Source: Pleomorphovibrio marinus
GTDB taxonomy: Bacteria > Bacteroidota > Bacteroidia > Cytophagales > Cyclobacteriaceae
DNA length: 64,000 nt
Reading direction: 5' to 3'
Assembly (NCBI RefSeq): GCF_003347495.1
Contig: NZ_QCXY01000002.1
Coordinates: 124,001 to 188,000, forward strand
Shown: positions 46,301 through 53,750 of the stretch, in pieces
Layout of the letters: each line of letters opens with the position of its first letter
Numbering within the stretch: the stretch's first letter is position 1
Made by a program: the position numbers and the translations under genes
Notes under the pieces: model-generated
What the model was told of the DNA's origin: nothing
Seen by the model: the letters and a program-made list of their open reading frames with translations, nothing else
Databases searched by the model: none

Positions 46301-46589
46301 TGTTCTTAATGACCGGTTCGGTACCGAATTCGAAGAAGCGGACAAGCTTTTCTTTGACCAGTTAGAAGCCGAATTGATGGAAGATGAAACCCTGCAAACC
46401 CAGGCAAGAGTCAATAAAATTGATACTTTTAAATTTGCTTTCAACGACAAGTTCATTGATAAACTCATCGGACGCATGGACCAAAATCAGGAAATTTTTG
46501 AAAAAATACTGGAAGACAAAGTATTTGGGGATCTGGTAAAGGAGTTGTTAATGAAGAAAATTTACAAAAAAATGAATGAGTATGGCTGA
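43299..46589 (+). CDS. hsdR: Type I restriction endonuclease subunit carrying an inserted GIY-YIG domain
   Basis: ATP-dependent restriction motor. The N-terminal nuclease motif is SVDVLLSLNGIPVATLELKNQ (about 136-156). Helicase motifs follow: Walker A SAGSGKS near 304, D410EAH413, FTATP, then ADKYQTGFDQPLL and AVQTLSRLNR. The start is a GTG overlapping the rloB-like stop. Residues 490-588 are foreign to the family: a complete GIY-YIG nuclease domain between D489 and E589. Without it the text reads FGDKD-EEGKPKPFHLYSMRQ, exactly what an uninterrupted HsdR should show. The core would be 997 aa. The insertion falls in the loop after motif III, so activity may survive. Confidence 0.93.
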   Translation: MSITTENTFETAFVQSLVEQGGYTAGNGPDYSPELGLFKYEVIQFLQASQSNRWAKIAAIHGADADNRVIQRLYKEMDLRGSLDVLRNGFVDYGVRFQMAFFQPASGLNPDAVELYNKNNLKVYRQIYYSTKNKNSVDVLLSLNGIPVATLELKNQFTGQNVGNALKQYSSTRDNREILFAFKKRALVHFAVDQDEVFMCTKLNGSKTYWLPFNKGANNGKGNPQNPEGYRTAYLWENILQKDSWMEIIQRFVHLQTEEFESAGKIYKKENLIFPRFHQLDAVRKIGEKVLEVGPGKNYLIQHSAGSGKSNSIAWLAYRLSSLHNALDDRIFDSVIVVTDRKVLDHQLQNTIYQFEHKTGVVQKIDKDSTQLASALGYGTNIIITTLQKFPFIVDKVGELPDRKYAVIIDEAHSSQGGEASKKLKEVLASKSLEDATKDDLEEDYTGDDFVREQIEKSAAARGSQPNISFFAFTATPKYKTLQVFGDKDLPAPRPQAGQYCIYVLKCSNDSFYIGQTQDFPRRLKEHHNGEVSWTSKYLPVELIHWEIFNTREEAVDKEKKLKTGFGRKWLKREFKKQTLAKWARQAGEEGKPKPFHLYSMRQAIEEGFILDVLQNYTSYELYFKLTKAIQEDPELNKKKAAKAIGKYVSLHPHNLAQKTEIILEHFRNIVSKQIGGKAKAMLVCGSRLHAKRYYEEFERYIKEMGYDKEIKILVAFSGKVIDDNVPDGVSEPEMTGYSEKELSTIFEKDEYKILIVADKYQTGFDQPLLHTMYVDKKLSGVKAVQTLSRLNRTCPGKENTFVLDFANDRQTILDSFQPYYEVTSVTEETDINHLYDLKARLDQFQVYWTQEIEAFANVYFHPQTKLNNPKQQKHLYGFTDPAVDRFRGISEEEKQDEFKKGLRTWTNLYAFLSQIMPFTDSEFEKFYAYSKLLQTRLPKRELSESLHLDDEVALEYYRLQKIKEGSIELEKGEEGELSGTSEAGLKREKEEAALLSEIINVLNDRFGTEFEEADKLFFDQLEAELMEDETLQTQARVNKIDTFKFAFNDKFIDKLIGRMDQNQEIFEKILEDKVFGDLVKELLMKKIYKKMNEYG
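44765..45062 (+). mobile_element. In-frame 297-bp GIY-YIG mini-element inside hsdR
   Basis: Bounded by CCTGCCTGC (44765-44773) and its exact inverse GCAGGCAGG (45053-45061). Removal of 44766-45062 (or 44765-45061, indistinguishable because of a shared C) deletes exactly 99 codons and restores GAC-GAA-GAA-GGC. The encoded domain has all expected parts: YCIYVLKC, FYIGQTQDFPRRLKEHHNG (YIG, catalytic Arg, His), the metal-binding Glu region TREEAVDKEKKLK, and GFGRKWLK. The arms encode LPAPRPQAGQ and AKWARQAG as linkers. No separate start or stop is needed. I infer a selfish element that spreads by its own nuclease while preserving the host frame. Confidence 0.8.
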
Positions 46590-46653
46590 TGGGCGTCAAT
46601 GACATAAAATTTTAAGCTGAGTATAAAACAAGTTCAGGCTTATTGATGATTGG

Positions 46654-46819
46654 AAATTGGTTCCGGATTAAGTATAATAGTCCTATCGATTTATAAAGAG
46701 TGTTCCATGGAGGGGGAGTTTTACGCTCGGTTTTGGAAAATAGGTGGAGATCCAGAGCCTGTCTTGGATAGAGTGGATCGCTTGAAAAAATCATTTAATG
46801 AGGACAATAATTTTTAAAA
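46654..46819 (+). repeat. Conserved non-coding leader, copy A
   Basis: 166 bp directly before the first Nmad2-like gene. It matches the block before the second copy (50568-50734) at many positions, with exact stretches such as GCTCGGTTTTG and CGATTTATAAA and the final GACAATAATTTT. The frames are broken in both copies, so conservation is of DNA or RNA. It vaguely recalls the 3' end of a group II intron, but no domain V could be folded convincingly. Confidence 0.55.
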
Positions 46820-47488
46820 ATGCCAAGATTATTTTCTTATTGTATTCCATATGACAATGGTGCAGCGCCAAATCCATTTTGGGGAGTATGTACCCTGAAT
46901 ATTTGTAAACCCGTAATTCGTAGGAATGCCAAAAAGGGAGATTGGGTTGTGGGAACGGGTTCTTCCCAATACGGCTTTGATAACGAAGTTGTTTATGCAA
47001 TGGAAATTACAGAAACAATGACCATGCAGCAGTATGAAAAATACTGTAATGCTGAACTTTCAAAAAAGATCCCTAATTGGGGTGGTGAAAGTTATAAAGA
47101 ACGAGTTGGTGATTGCATTTATGAATTTTCTGTAGACCCAGCGAAAATTTTAAAAAGTGTTCATAATGAAGACAACCGCCAAACGGACCTAAATGGAGAA
47201 TTTATGCTCTTGTCAGACCATTTCTATTATTTTGGAGAAAGGCCTGAACCTTTACCTGACCATTTATTACCAATAGTTAGACAGGGACAGGGACATAAAT
47301 CCACTGCAAACCAACGCTATTTTCACGATTTTATTGATTGGATATTGACCCAAGGAAAAGCAAAAAATAAAGTTTATTCAGAACCACATGACAGACACTT
47401 ATTTACATTGGACTGCGACTACATAAACCAGTGTGCAAGCAGAGACAAACAGTTTGATGATATGGATGAAAAAATTGAAGGTGAATAA
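46820..47488 (+). CDS. Nmad2-like putative nucleotide-modification protein, copy A
   Basis: 222 residues. The start MPRLFSYCIPYDNGAAPNPFWGVCTLNICKP and RRNAKKGDWVVGTGS resemble the Nmad2 (nucleotide-modification-associated) family, which pairs with DNA-modifying systems in phages and islands. The later LPIVRQGQGHKSTANQ and FHDFIDWIL are shared with copy B at 50735. Most residues are identical between copies; the C-terminal tails differ. No catalytic set is proven for this family, and a PUA/ASCH-like base-binding fold is only a guess. It is cytoplasmic. It lies 230 bp after hsdR, preceded by its own conserved leader. Confidence 0.6.
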   Translation: MPRLFSYCIPYDNGAAPNPFWGVCTLNICKPVIRRNAKKGDWVVGTGSSQYGFDNEVVYAMEITETMTMQQYEKYCNAELSKKIPNWGGESYKERVGDCIYEFSVDPAKILKSVHNEDNRQTDLNGEFMLLSDHFYYFGERPEPLPDHLLPIVRQGQGHKSTANQRYFHDFIDWILTQGKAKNKVYSEPHDRHLFTLDCDYINQCASRDKQFDDMDEKIEGE

Positions 47489-47749
47489 AGTAACCGGAAT
47501 AATGTGTGAAACAATAGTGGACTCAAGCCCGATTTTGTATTATTAGTCTGAGGCAAGGACAATTAGAATGTTTTGTAGATTAAAACAGCTAATTTACATT
47601 TACGAAAATGGCTTAGATCCCGAGGGCATTTTTCGGTAAAAATAATAATTTAGTACGTTTAAAGAAATTTTGAAAAAAGGGAGGAGAATGGTTATGGAAA
47701 TTCTGTTCCACCTTTAGCCACGACAGTTACCGCTAAGTGTGAAAAGACC

Positions 47750-48004
47750 ATGACTAACCAGAAGTCCGAGAAAACAATAAAAATTATGGGTCAAAGAGTT
47801 AAGAATCTCTATACACATTTAATTCAAAATAGAAAGCATGAGTTAATTGGATGGTATGAGAGATACAAAAATTTCTCTAAAGATATTGAGACCATCCTCT
47901 TCGAAAAGGAAATAACTCGATTAAAATCGTTAATCCGCAAGTGCAAGCAATTCAATGAAAAGGTTGAATTGAATCTAAAGTTAAAATCGATTGAAAAAAA
48001 TTAA
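47750..48004 (+). CDS. Small basic hypothetical protein
   Basis: 84 residues, strongly helical and rich in Lys (KIMGQRVKNLYTHLIQNRKHELIGWYERYKNF). The second half (FEKEITRLKSLIRKCKQFNEKVELNLKLK) has a heptad-like pattern and could be a coiled coil. No family recognised. It lies 21 bp before the next gene on the same strand, so the two are likely an operon. A DNA-binding or antitoxin-like role would be a guess. Confidence 0.5.
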   Translation: MTNQKSEKTIKIMGQRVKNLYTHLIQNRKHELIGWYERYKNFSKDIETILFEKEITRLKSLIRKCKQFNEKVELNLKLKSIEKN

Positions 48005-48025
48005 ATAAATTAAAATACATAATCA

Positions 48026-49120
48026 ATGAATAGATCAAATTATTTAGAAATAACAAAGGAAAAATTCAAAGATATTTTTAATAATGATAAATTATTTAAT
48101 GTTTATAAATGTAAAACAGGTATATATAGAGCGATAAACTACGAAGTATTAGATGAATATCATCCGAATATACCCGAATGTGATAAAATATTGATCGTAA
48201 CAGCTAATTGGAAATTAAATAACGATGAGGAATTTTTAGAGGAGTTAACATTTCGCTTTGATTTTACACCTCTTTTGTTGGATATAGAAGAGAGTGGAGT
48301 ACTTAACGTAGATTATTTCAAAGAACAAAATTTTTCATATGAGGAAAAGATTCAGGTCATGGTATGGCTTTTGCAAAAGTACAACATTGATTTAACTGAA
48401 AATTCAGAATCAATTAATTGGCTAGGAGTTGCAAAATCCAGAGACATAGTAGTTATTGACAACCATAATTCAGCAGATAATGAAGTTAAGTTTAACTCAA
48501 AAATGCTTCCTTATCCTGATCGTAACGAAGTTGAACATGAAAGAAATATAGTATATGTACTAAAAGGTCGAAAGGACGAATCGATTAAGTCATTGTTTCC
48601 TGGATATGAAATCATTGAAATAGAGAGTGACAATATTAAAGATGCATTTAATAATGAATGGCTAAATCAAAACTATTTATTTTTGTTAGATGATACTCGT
48701 AATAAACTAAATATTCAAATGGCTGATTCGGTTTTGATTCCTGGATTTTATGATATTCGTGCATTAAGGTATGAAGATCCCAGATTAAATAAAAATAACC
48801 AACCTTATGGTTATGACTTGCCTTATCAAATTATTGGCATTGGTCATTGGATGCCACTTGAAGAAGGTATCGATAAAGATATTCTTGAGTTCAATAAGAG
48901 GCATACTATAGAAGTTAGGTTAAATCCAATATTTAATGCACATTCTGAAATAAATGGACTTGCTCCCGACTTTCCGATGGAAAAAAGAGTAGATACGTTT
49001 TATTATATTGTTAGATCAGCATTTATTAAAATTAACAGTATTGAATTTAGCGAAGAGTACAGTTCCTATAAAATAGATTCGGAAGCTATCCCTATTAATG
49101 AGAAAGTTGAAAATATATGA
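48026..49120 (+). CDS. Hypothetical protein of the island, unknown family
   Basis: 364 residues, low GC, soluble, acidic. The middle holds a WLGVAKSRDIVVIDNHNSADNEV segment and a later YGYDLPYQIIGIGHWMPLEEGID segment with well-spaced Gly and aromatic residues that look like a folded enzyme core. I do not recognise a family. No signal peptide or membrane segment. It follows the small basic protein closely, and both lie between the two Nmad2-like repeats. The long open frame with consistent codon use supports a real gene. Confidence 0.6.
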   Translation: MNRSNYLEITKEKFKDIFNNDKLFNVYKCKTGIYRAINYEVLDEYHPNIPECDKILIVTANWKLNNDEEFLEELTFRFDFTPLLLDIEESGVLNVDYFKEQNFSYEEKIQVMVWLLQKYNIDLTENSESINWLGVAKSRDIVVIDNHNSADNEVKFNSKMLPYPDRNEVEHERNIVYVLKGRKDESIKSLFPGYEIIEIESDNIKDAFNNEWLNQNYLFLLDDTRNKLNIQMADSVLIPGFYDIRALRYEDPRLNKNNQPYGYDLPYQIIGIGHWMPLEEGIDKDILEFNKRHTIEVRLNPIFNAHSEINGLAPDFPMEKRVDTFYYIVRSAFIKINSIEFSEEYSSYKIDSEAIPINEKVENI

Positions 49121-49475
49121 TGATCTAATTGAAATTTTCTATCAATTAAAAATGCTAAATTTTAAGATAAATTACTATTTAATTAGTGCTTTATTTTTAC
49201 ACATCTCAAATGAAGCTTTGAAAAAGGTTTGACTAATATTTATCTGGACTAACGTGACCATTTGATTTGTTAAGTTCTCGATTACTTTATTTATATGTCA
49301 GTGTATGGCCGGAACGACAATTACCATGTGTAAATTGGAACAGTAATGTGTTTTTAACGACCTTAATTCAGATAAAACAGCCGGTTTACATAAGGAAAGC
49401 CGATTTGCGTTTGGCCTTGCAAACCATTTTTTATTAACTTAATAGCATTAGAGTTGGTAATGACAATTAGCCCAA
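49121..49475. other. 355-bp spacer before the HNH gene
   Basis: AT-rich at first, more balanced after 49290. No frame of note and no strong hairpin. It should contain the promoter of the HNH gene; ATGACAATTA just before the start is unremarkable. Confidence 0.35.
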
Positions 49476-50477
49476 ATGAAAAAAGAAGAGTCTATAAATC
49501 CTGATGATTTTGAACGAGAAGTTGAATGCACCTACAAAAATGAACGTTACTCTGTTCGGGATAACGGATCAGTATTGCGACACGCACGTGAAAACAAGCC
49601 ATTGCGTGCATATGATAATAAGTGGACTTTTGGAAGGCCAAATAACAATGGGTATTTGCTTATAGTTTCGGAGGTTGTTCATCGCATAGTGGCATATGCT
49701 TTTTTAGGTGAACCGCCAACTGCTCAACATATTGTTGACCATATAGACACCAATCGTCAGAACAATCGTCCTGAAAACCTTCGTTGGTTAACTAAGCTGG
49801 AGAACATACTGAACAACCCGATAACCGTAAAAAAAATAATATTTCACTGTGGAAGCATAGAAGCCTTTCTTGAAGATCCATCAATATTAAAAAACTATGT
49901 AAACGAAGACCGTAATTTTGGATGGATGAGAGCTGTATCACCTGAAGAAGCTCGAATATCCTGGGAGCGTTTGAAGAATTGGGCAAAAAAGGAAAATAAT
50001 GGTACCACTTCTAAAGGCGGTTCATTGGGCGAATGGGTATTTAAGGATGACCAAAAATCTTCCTCATTTCAAGAAAATTCAGAATTTACAACTTCCCTAA
50101 CCCCAAATGCTGTCCAAAAGGATTGGAAAACACCTTCCGAATTTCCTCTTTGCCCAAGGGAATATAAAGATAATTGTATTGAGGCCTATGCAGGAAACTT
50201 AAAGATTGGGGAAATATTTTCCAACGATAAATATTCAAAGTCAATTATTGAGAATTTTGCCACATCCAAAGGCAAAAATATTTTGTGGGTTATGTGTAAA
50301 AGTACCGATGAAAATGCAATAAAACCTTGGACTTTGGCACAGGTTATCTATGACAATGAATTGTTTGTTCATGAAAACCTCGGTAGTTTTTTCAAAAAAG
50401 AGGGTGCAGAAAAGCAATTTATCCATGCTCAGGGGTTAAAATGGACTGGCGGAGATACTTTGGACGATTTTTCTTGA
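49476..50477 (+). CDS. HNH endonuclease-domain protein
   Basis: 333 residues. Residues ~67-107 form an HNH_3-type nuclease: VHRIVAYAFLGEPP, IVDHIDTNRQNNRPENLRWLT, with the H-N-H/N set in that order. The N-terminal part (ERYSVRDNGSVLRHAREN) is the family's usual beta lead-in, as in NUMOD4-like homing proteins. The rest, about 200 residues, has a separate C-terminal domain (CIEAYAGNLKIGEIF ... KNILWVMCKSTDENAIKPW) that I do not recognise. It lies between the two Nmad2-like copies. It could be a homing-type nuclease or a defence nuclease; the context allows both. Confidence 0.75.
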   Translation: MKKEESINPDDFEREVECTYKNERYSVRDNGSVLRHARENKPLRAYDNKWTFGRPNNNGYLLIVSEVVHRIVAYAFLGEPPTAQHIVDHIDTNRQNNRPENLRWLTKLENILNNPITVKKIIFHCGSIEAFLEDPSILKNYVNEDRNFGWMRAVSPEEARISWERLKNWAKKENNGTTSKGGSLGEWVFKDDQKSSSFQENSEFTTSLTPNAVQKDWKTPSEFPLCPREYKDNCIEAYAGNLKIGEIFSNDKYSKSIIENFATSKGKNILWVMCKSTDENAIKPWTLAQVIYDNELFVHENLGSFFKKEGAEKQFIHAQGLKWTGGDTLDDFS

Positions 50478-50567
50478 GCCGAACGCAAATCCTAAACAAA
50501 GCTAAACAACCCAAAAATGCAAAAATGCTTGTATGCATTTACTGGACCTGAAGTGGAGAGGAATTGC

Positions 50568-50734
50568 AAATTGGTTTAAGGTTAGCTATATTAGAACCAA
50601 GCGATTTATAAACATGAAGCATAAGTGGGGTACGGGAGATTCATGCTCGGTTTTGAAAAGTAAAGGAAGACTCTCTGTCTGACCCAACTAGATGTCGCTT
50701 TAACAAATCTTTTAATCACGACAATAATTTTGAT
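50568..50734 (+). repeat. Conserved non-coding leader, copy B
   Basis: Counterpart of 46654-46819, ending right at the ATG of the second Nmad2-like gene. A local hairpin can form between AGCAT (50618-50622) and ATGCT (50643-50647). Shared blocks with copy A lie at both ends and around GCTCGGTTTTG, while the middle has diverged. Confidence 0.55.
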
Positions 50735-51421
50735 ATGCCAAGATTATTTTCTTATTGTATCCCACATGACAATGGTGCAGCCCCAAATCCATTTTGGGGT
50801 GTATGCACCCTTAATATTTGTAAACCGGTAATTCGTAGGAATGCCAAAAAGGGAGATTGGGTTGTAGGAACGGGTTCTGCCCAACACGGCTTTGAGAACA
50901 AGGTTGTCTATGCAATGGAAATAACAGAAAAAATGACCATGCAAGAGTATGATAGCTATTGTAAGGCTGAACTCCCAAAGAAAATCCCTAAATGGAGAGG
51001 GAGAAATTATAAAGATAGAGTTGGTGATTGCATCTTTGATTTTTCTGTGGAACCAGCGAAAATATTAAAAAGTGTTCACGACGAAGGAAACCGTCAAAGG
51101 GACTTAGGTGGAAAATTCACACTCTTGTCAGATCATTTCTATTATTTTGGCGATAAGCCTGAACTTTTACCAGAACATTTATTACCTATAGTTCGGCAGG
51201 GACAGGGACATAAATCAACATCGAATCAATACTATTTTCACGATTTTATTGATTGGATTTTAACCCAGGGTAAAGCAAAAAACAAGGTTAATTCAGAACC
51301 GTACGACAGAAACTTATTTACTTTAGACTGTGACTATATTACCAAATGTGCAATCAGAGACAAACAATTTGATGATATGGATGAAGAACTCGAAGGAGGA
51401 TTAAGTAATCACAATAATTGA
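50735..51421 (+). CDS. Nmad2-like putative nucleotide-modification protein, copy B
   Basis: 228 residues, near-identical in order and motifs to the gene at 46820 (MPRLFSYCIPHDNGAAPNPFWG, GDWVVGTGSAQHGF, LPIVRQGQGHKSTSNQ, FDDMDEELEGG). Differences are spread as scattered substitutions across the length, so the copies diverged after duplication and both frames stayed open. This suggests both are functional. Similarity continues about 30 bp past the gene (ATAGTGGNNTCAAG), so the duplicated unit is larger than the gene: about 884 bp at 46654-47537 and 886 bp at 50568-51453. Confidence 0.62.
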   Translation: MPRLFSYCIPHDNGAAPNPFWGVCTLNICKPVIRRNAKKGDWVVGTGSAQHGFENKVVYAMEITEKMTMQEYDSYCKAELPKKIPKWRGRNYKDRVGDCIFDFSVEPAKILKSVHDEGNRQRDLGGKFTLLSDHFYYFGDKPELLPEHLLPIVRQGQGHKSTSNQYYFHDFIDWILTQGKAKNKVNSEPYDRNLFTLDCDYITKCAIRDKQFDDMDEELEGGLSNHNN

Positions 51422-51717
51422 GGTAGGCCATAGTGGGTTCAAGACCTGTTTTGGATCGTAATAAAAAATAAGCCAGAGGTCGGTTCAGCCTGACTTTTTT
51501 AATCTACTATTGCGAGATAAAGCCAAACCACTTTAGTAGTGCATCCCAATGGCTTGTTAGATTACGAGGCTCAATTCAAAATGGCTTTTCCAAGGAAAGT
51601 GGTTACAACCAAAATCCTCCTTTTATCCCCGATAAACCGATAAACGCCTTCCCTGCCATTTAATTTATTCAACCCTTATGGTGATAAATTTTAAAATATT
51701 GGCTTTATTTGCTCTCT

Positions 51718-52896
51718 ATGCGGCCTGAACTAAAAAGTGCTTTGGGTTTTGGGATGTTGTCGGCAGTCGTGTTTCTATTCCCGGCGGTTTTTCATGCTCC
51801 CATTGTTTCATTTTTGGGGTTGTCCTCTATCACCCCACTCCTGGTTACCATGTCGGTGGCAGTGGTGGTCATGGTGATGTTTTATGCCTACAGGTGTTTC
51901 AAGCGGTATAAGGACACCGAAGAGGATTTAGAGGCAAGGTACCGGTTGATTTTTGAAAAATTACCGAACGCAGTGTGGGTGCTTTCCCTTAACGATTTTT
52001 CAATATTGACCGCCAATGAGCTAGCAATCAAGAAATATGGGGAAGTGAGTGAAAACGGCAGTCAAAAGGTGTTCAGTTCATTGTTCCAGTATCCGGAGAA
52101 AGTGAAGCTGGAGAACATGCAAGAACCCCATACGATCAGGAATTTAATCATGATTGACAAAAAGTATGATGCCAGGCATGTGGATTTATTTTCCATGCCT
52201 TTTATCTATGATGGTGAAGATAGTGTAATGGTGCTGGCAGTGGACCATTCTGAGATACACGGGTCCTTAAAGGAGAACATGAAATTAAATGAATCGTTGA
52301 AGGCTCAAAACCAGCAGTTGAAGGATTTTTCTTTTGTGCATTCTCATCACATAAGAAACCACCTGGCCAATATTATGGGCATATTGAATTTGGCGGGAGA
52401 TCAAGAGCAACTTAACAAGGAGGTTCTGGATATGTTGAAAAAATCAGCACATAATTTGGATACTGAAATAAGAAAAGTTAATAAAATTTTGATGGAAAAG
52501 AATATTGAGAATGGGGAAAGCGTAAAGGATGGAGACCCCTCCAAGGTGATAGTATTTGTGGATGACGACAAGGTGCAGCATATGATTAACAAGAGGATTT
52601 TGCTGAAAATAAACCCAAAATTAAATTTAGTGTTTTTTGAGAACCCCCATGAAGCTCTCTCTTGGCTTGCAGAGAACCCGGCGGATATTCTACTGCTGGA
52701 CATCAATATGCCTGAAATGGAAGGTTGGGAATTTTTAAGCCTGATGGGGCAAATCGGCATCAATATTGAGGTGAAGATGCTTACCTCATCTTTGGATCCA
52801 GAGGACATAGAGAAGAGCAAAAAATTTGAACTCGTCAGTGGATTTTTGGTTAAACCACTAAGGAAAGAGGTAATTGATGAGTTTATCAACGATTGA
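51718..52896 (+). CDS. Membrane PAS/HisKA-like protein with receiver domain but no ATPase domain
   Basis: 392 residues from the ATG at 51718 (a TTG 9 bp upstream is less likely). Two membrane helices (about 10-35 and 40-58) are followed by a PAS domain (ARYRLIFEKLPNAVWVLSLNDF...). A histidine-kinase dimerisation helix follows, with the H-box FVHSHHIRNHLANIMGIL. It then passes directly into a CheY-like receiver: IVFVDDDK, LLLDINMPEMEGW with phospho-acceptor Asp about 328, and LVKPL. The HATPase_c domain normally between them is absent. It therefore cannot autophosphorylate and may act as a phosphotransfer or decoy component. It lies just past the right end of the island. Confidence 0.82.
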   Translation: MRPELKSALGFGMLSAVVFLFPAVFHAPIVSFLGLSSITPLLVTMSVAVVVMVMFYAYRCFKRYKDTEEDLEARYRLIFEKLPNAVWVLSLNDFSILTANELAIKKYGEVSENGSQKVFSSLFQYPEKVKLENMQEPHTIRNLIMIDKKYDARHVDLFSMPFIYDGEDSVMVLAVDHSEIHGSLKENMKLNESLKAQNQQLKDFSFVHSHHIRNHLANIMGILNLAGDQEQLNKEVLDMLKKSAHNLDTEIRKVNKILMEKNIENGESVKDGDPSKVIVFVDDDKVQHMINKRILLKINPKLNLVFFENPHEALSWLAENPADILLLDINMPEMEGWEFLSLMGQIGINIEVKMLTSSLDPEDIEKSKKFELVSGFLVKPLRKEVIDEFIND

Positions 52897-52949
52897 TTGT
52901 TTACTTTTGTCCTTAATCAAACCCAAACATTGTTTAAACCATTTCCGGT

Positions 52950-53747
52950 ATGGCAGAAAATACAGCAACTCACAAATCAGGCTTGAGGAGAAGAGTTGAG
53001 AATTTCTTCATTGGGCTGGCCAGTGCCTATCGATTTGTTGAGCGCTTTTTCAGGGAAGTATGGTTTCCCCCTTACGAATTCAAAGAATTTATCCGGCAGT
53101 GTTATCAAATAGGGTATAATTCTTTGCCCTTGATTTCCCTTACCGGGTTTATTGTAGGCGTGGTATTTACTAACCAATCCAGGCCCTCCTTGGCCGAGTT
53201 CGGAGCTACTTCCTGGTTGCCTGCCTTGATTTCCATAGCGGTAATAAGGGCCATGGGACCATTGGTGACAGCATTGATTGCGGCAGGTAAGGTAGGGTCA
53301 AGTATTGGAGCTGAGATTGGATCTATGAAAGTGACAGAGCAAATTGATGCTATGGAAGTTTCTGCCACCAATCCCTTTAAATTTCTGGTCGTTTCAAGGG
53401 TACTAGCGAGTACCTTCATGATACCTGTGCTGGTAATGTACACTGATTTTGTCGCGCTGATGGGGGCATTCTTCAACGTCAACCAACATGAGCTGGTAAG
53501 TTTAAGCACGTTTTTTGTACAAGTGTTTGATGCCCTTTCTTTTCTGGACATTACCTCCTCCCTGTTAAAATCGCTGGTATTCGGCTTCACCATCGGAATA
53601 GTGGGTTGTTATAAGGGGTATAACTCCACCAAAGGGACAGAAGGGGTGGGAAAGGCTGCCAACTCTGCTGTAGTGATGGCGATGTTTTTGATATTTATTG
53701 AAGAGCTTCTGGCCCTTCAGATCACTAATTTCTTTAGACAACTTTAA
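52950..53747 (+). CDS. mlaE: MlaE-type ABC transporter permease
   Basis: 265-residue permease of the MlaE/YrbE family, which moves phospholipids between the outer and inner membranes. Five hydrophobic segments and the core VIRAMGPLVTALIAAGKVGSSIGAEIGSMKVTEQIDAMEV, the MlaE signature, are present. It is the first gene of mlaEFD, 3 bp before the ATPase gene. In Bacteroidetes the system helps to keep outer-membrane lipid asymmetry. Confidence 0.93.
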   Translation: MAENTATHKSGLRRRVENFFIGLASAYRFVERFFREVWFPPYEFKEFIRQCYQIGYNSLPLISLTGFIVGVVFTNQSRPSLAEFGATSWLPALISIAVIRAMGPLVTALIAAGKVGSSIGAEIGSMKVTEQIDAMEVSATNPFKFLVVSRVLASTFMIPVLVMYTDFVALMGAFFNVNQHELVSLSTFFVQVFDALSFLDITSSLLKSLVFGFTIGIVGCYKGYNSTKGTEGVGKAANSAVVMAMFLIFIEELLALQITNFFRQL

Positions 53748-53750
53748 TGA

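Noticed and set aside
46654-46819. Firm call of a group II intron remnant
   Set aside because: Only a vague resemblance near GCTCGGTTTTG; no domain V fold and no reverse transcriptase fragment was found.
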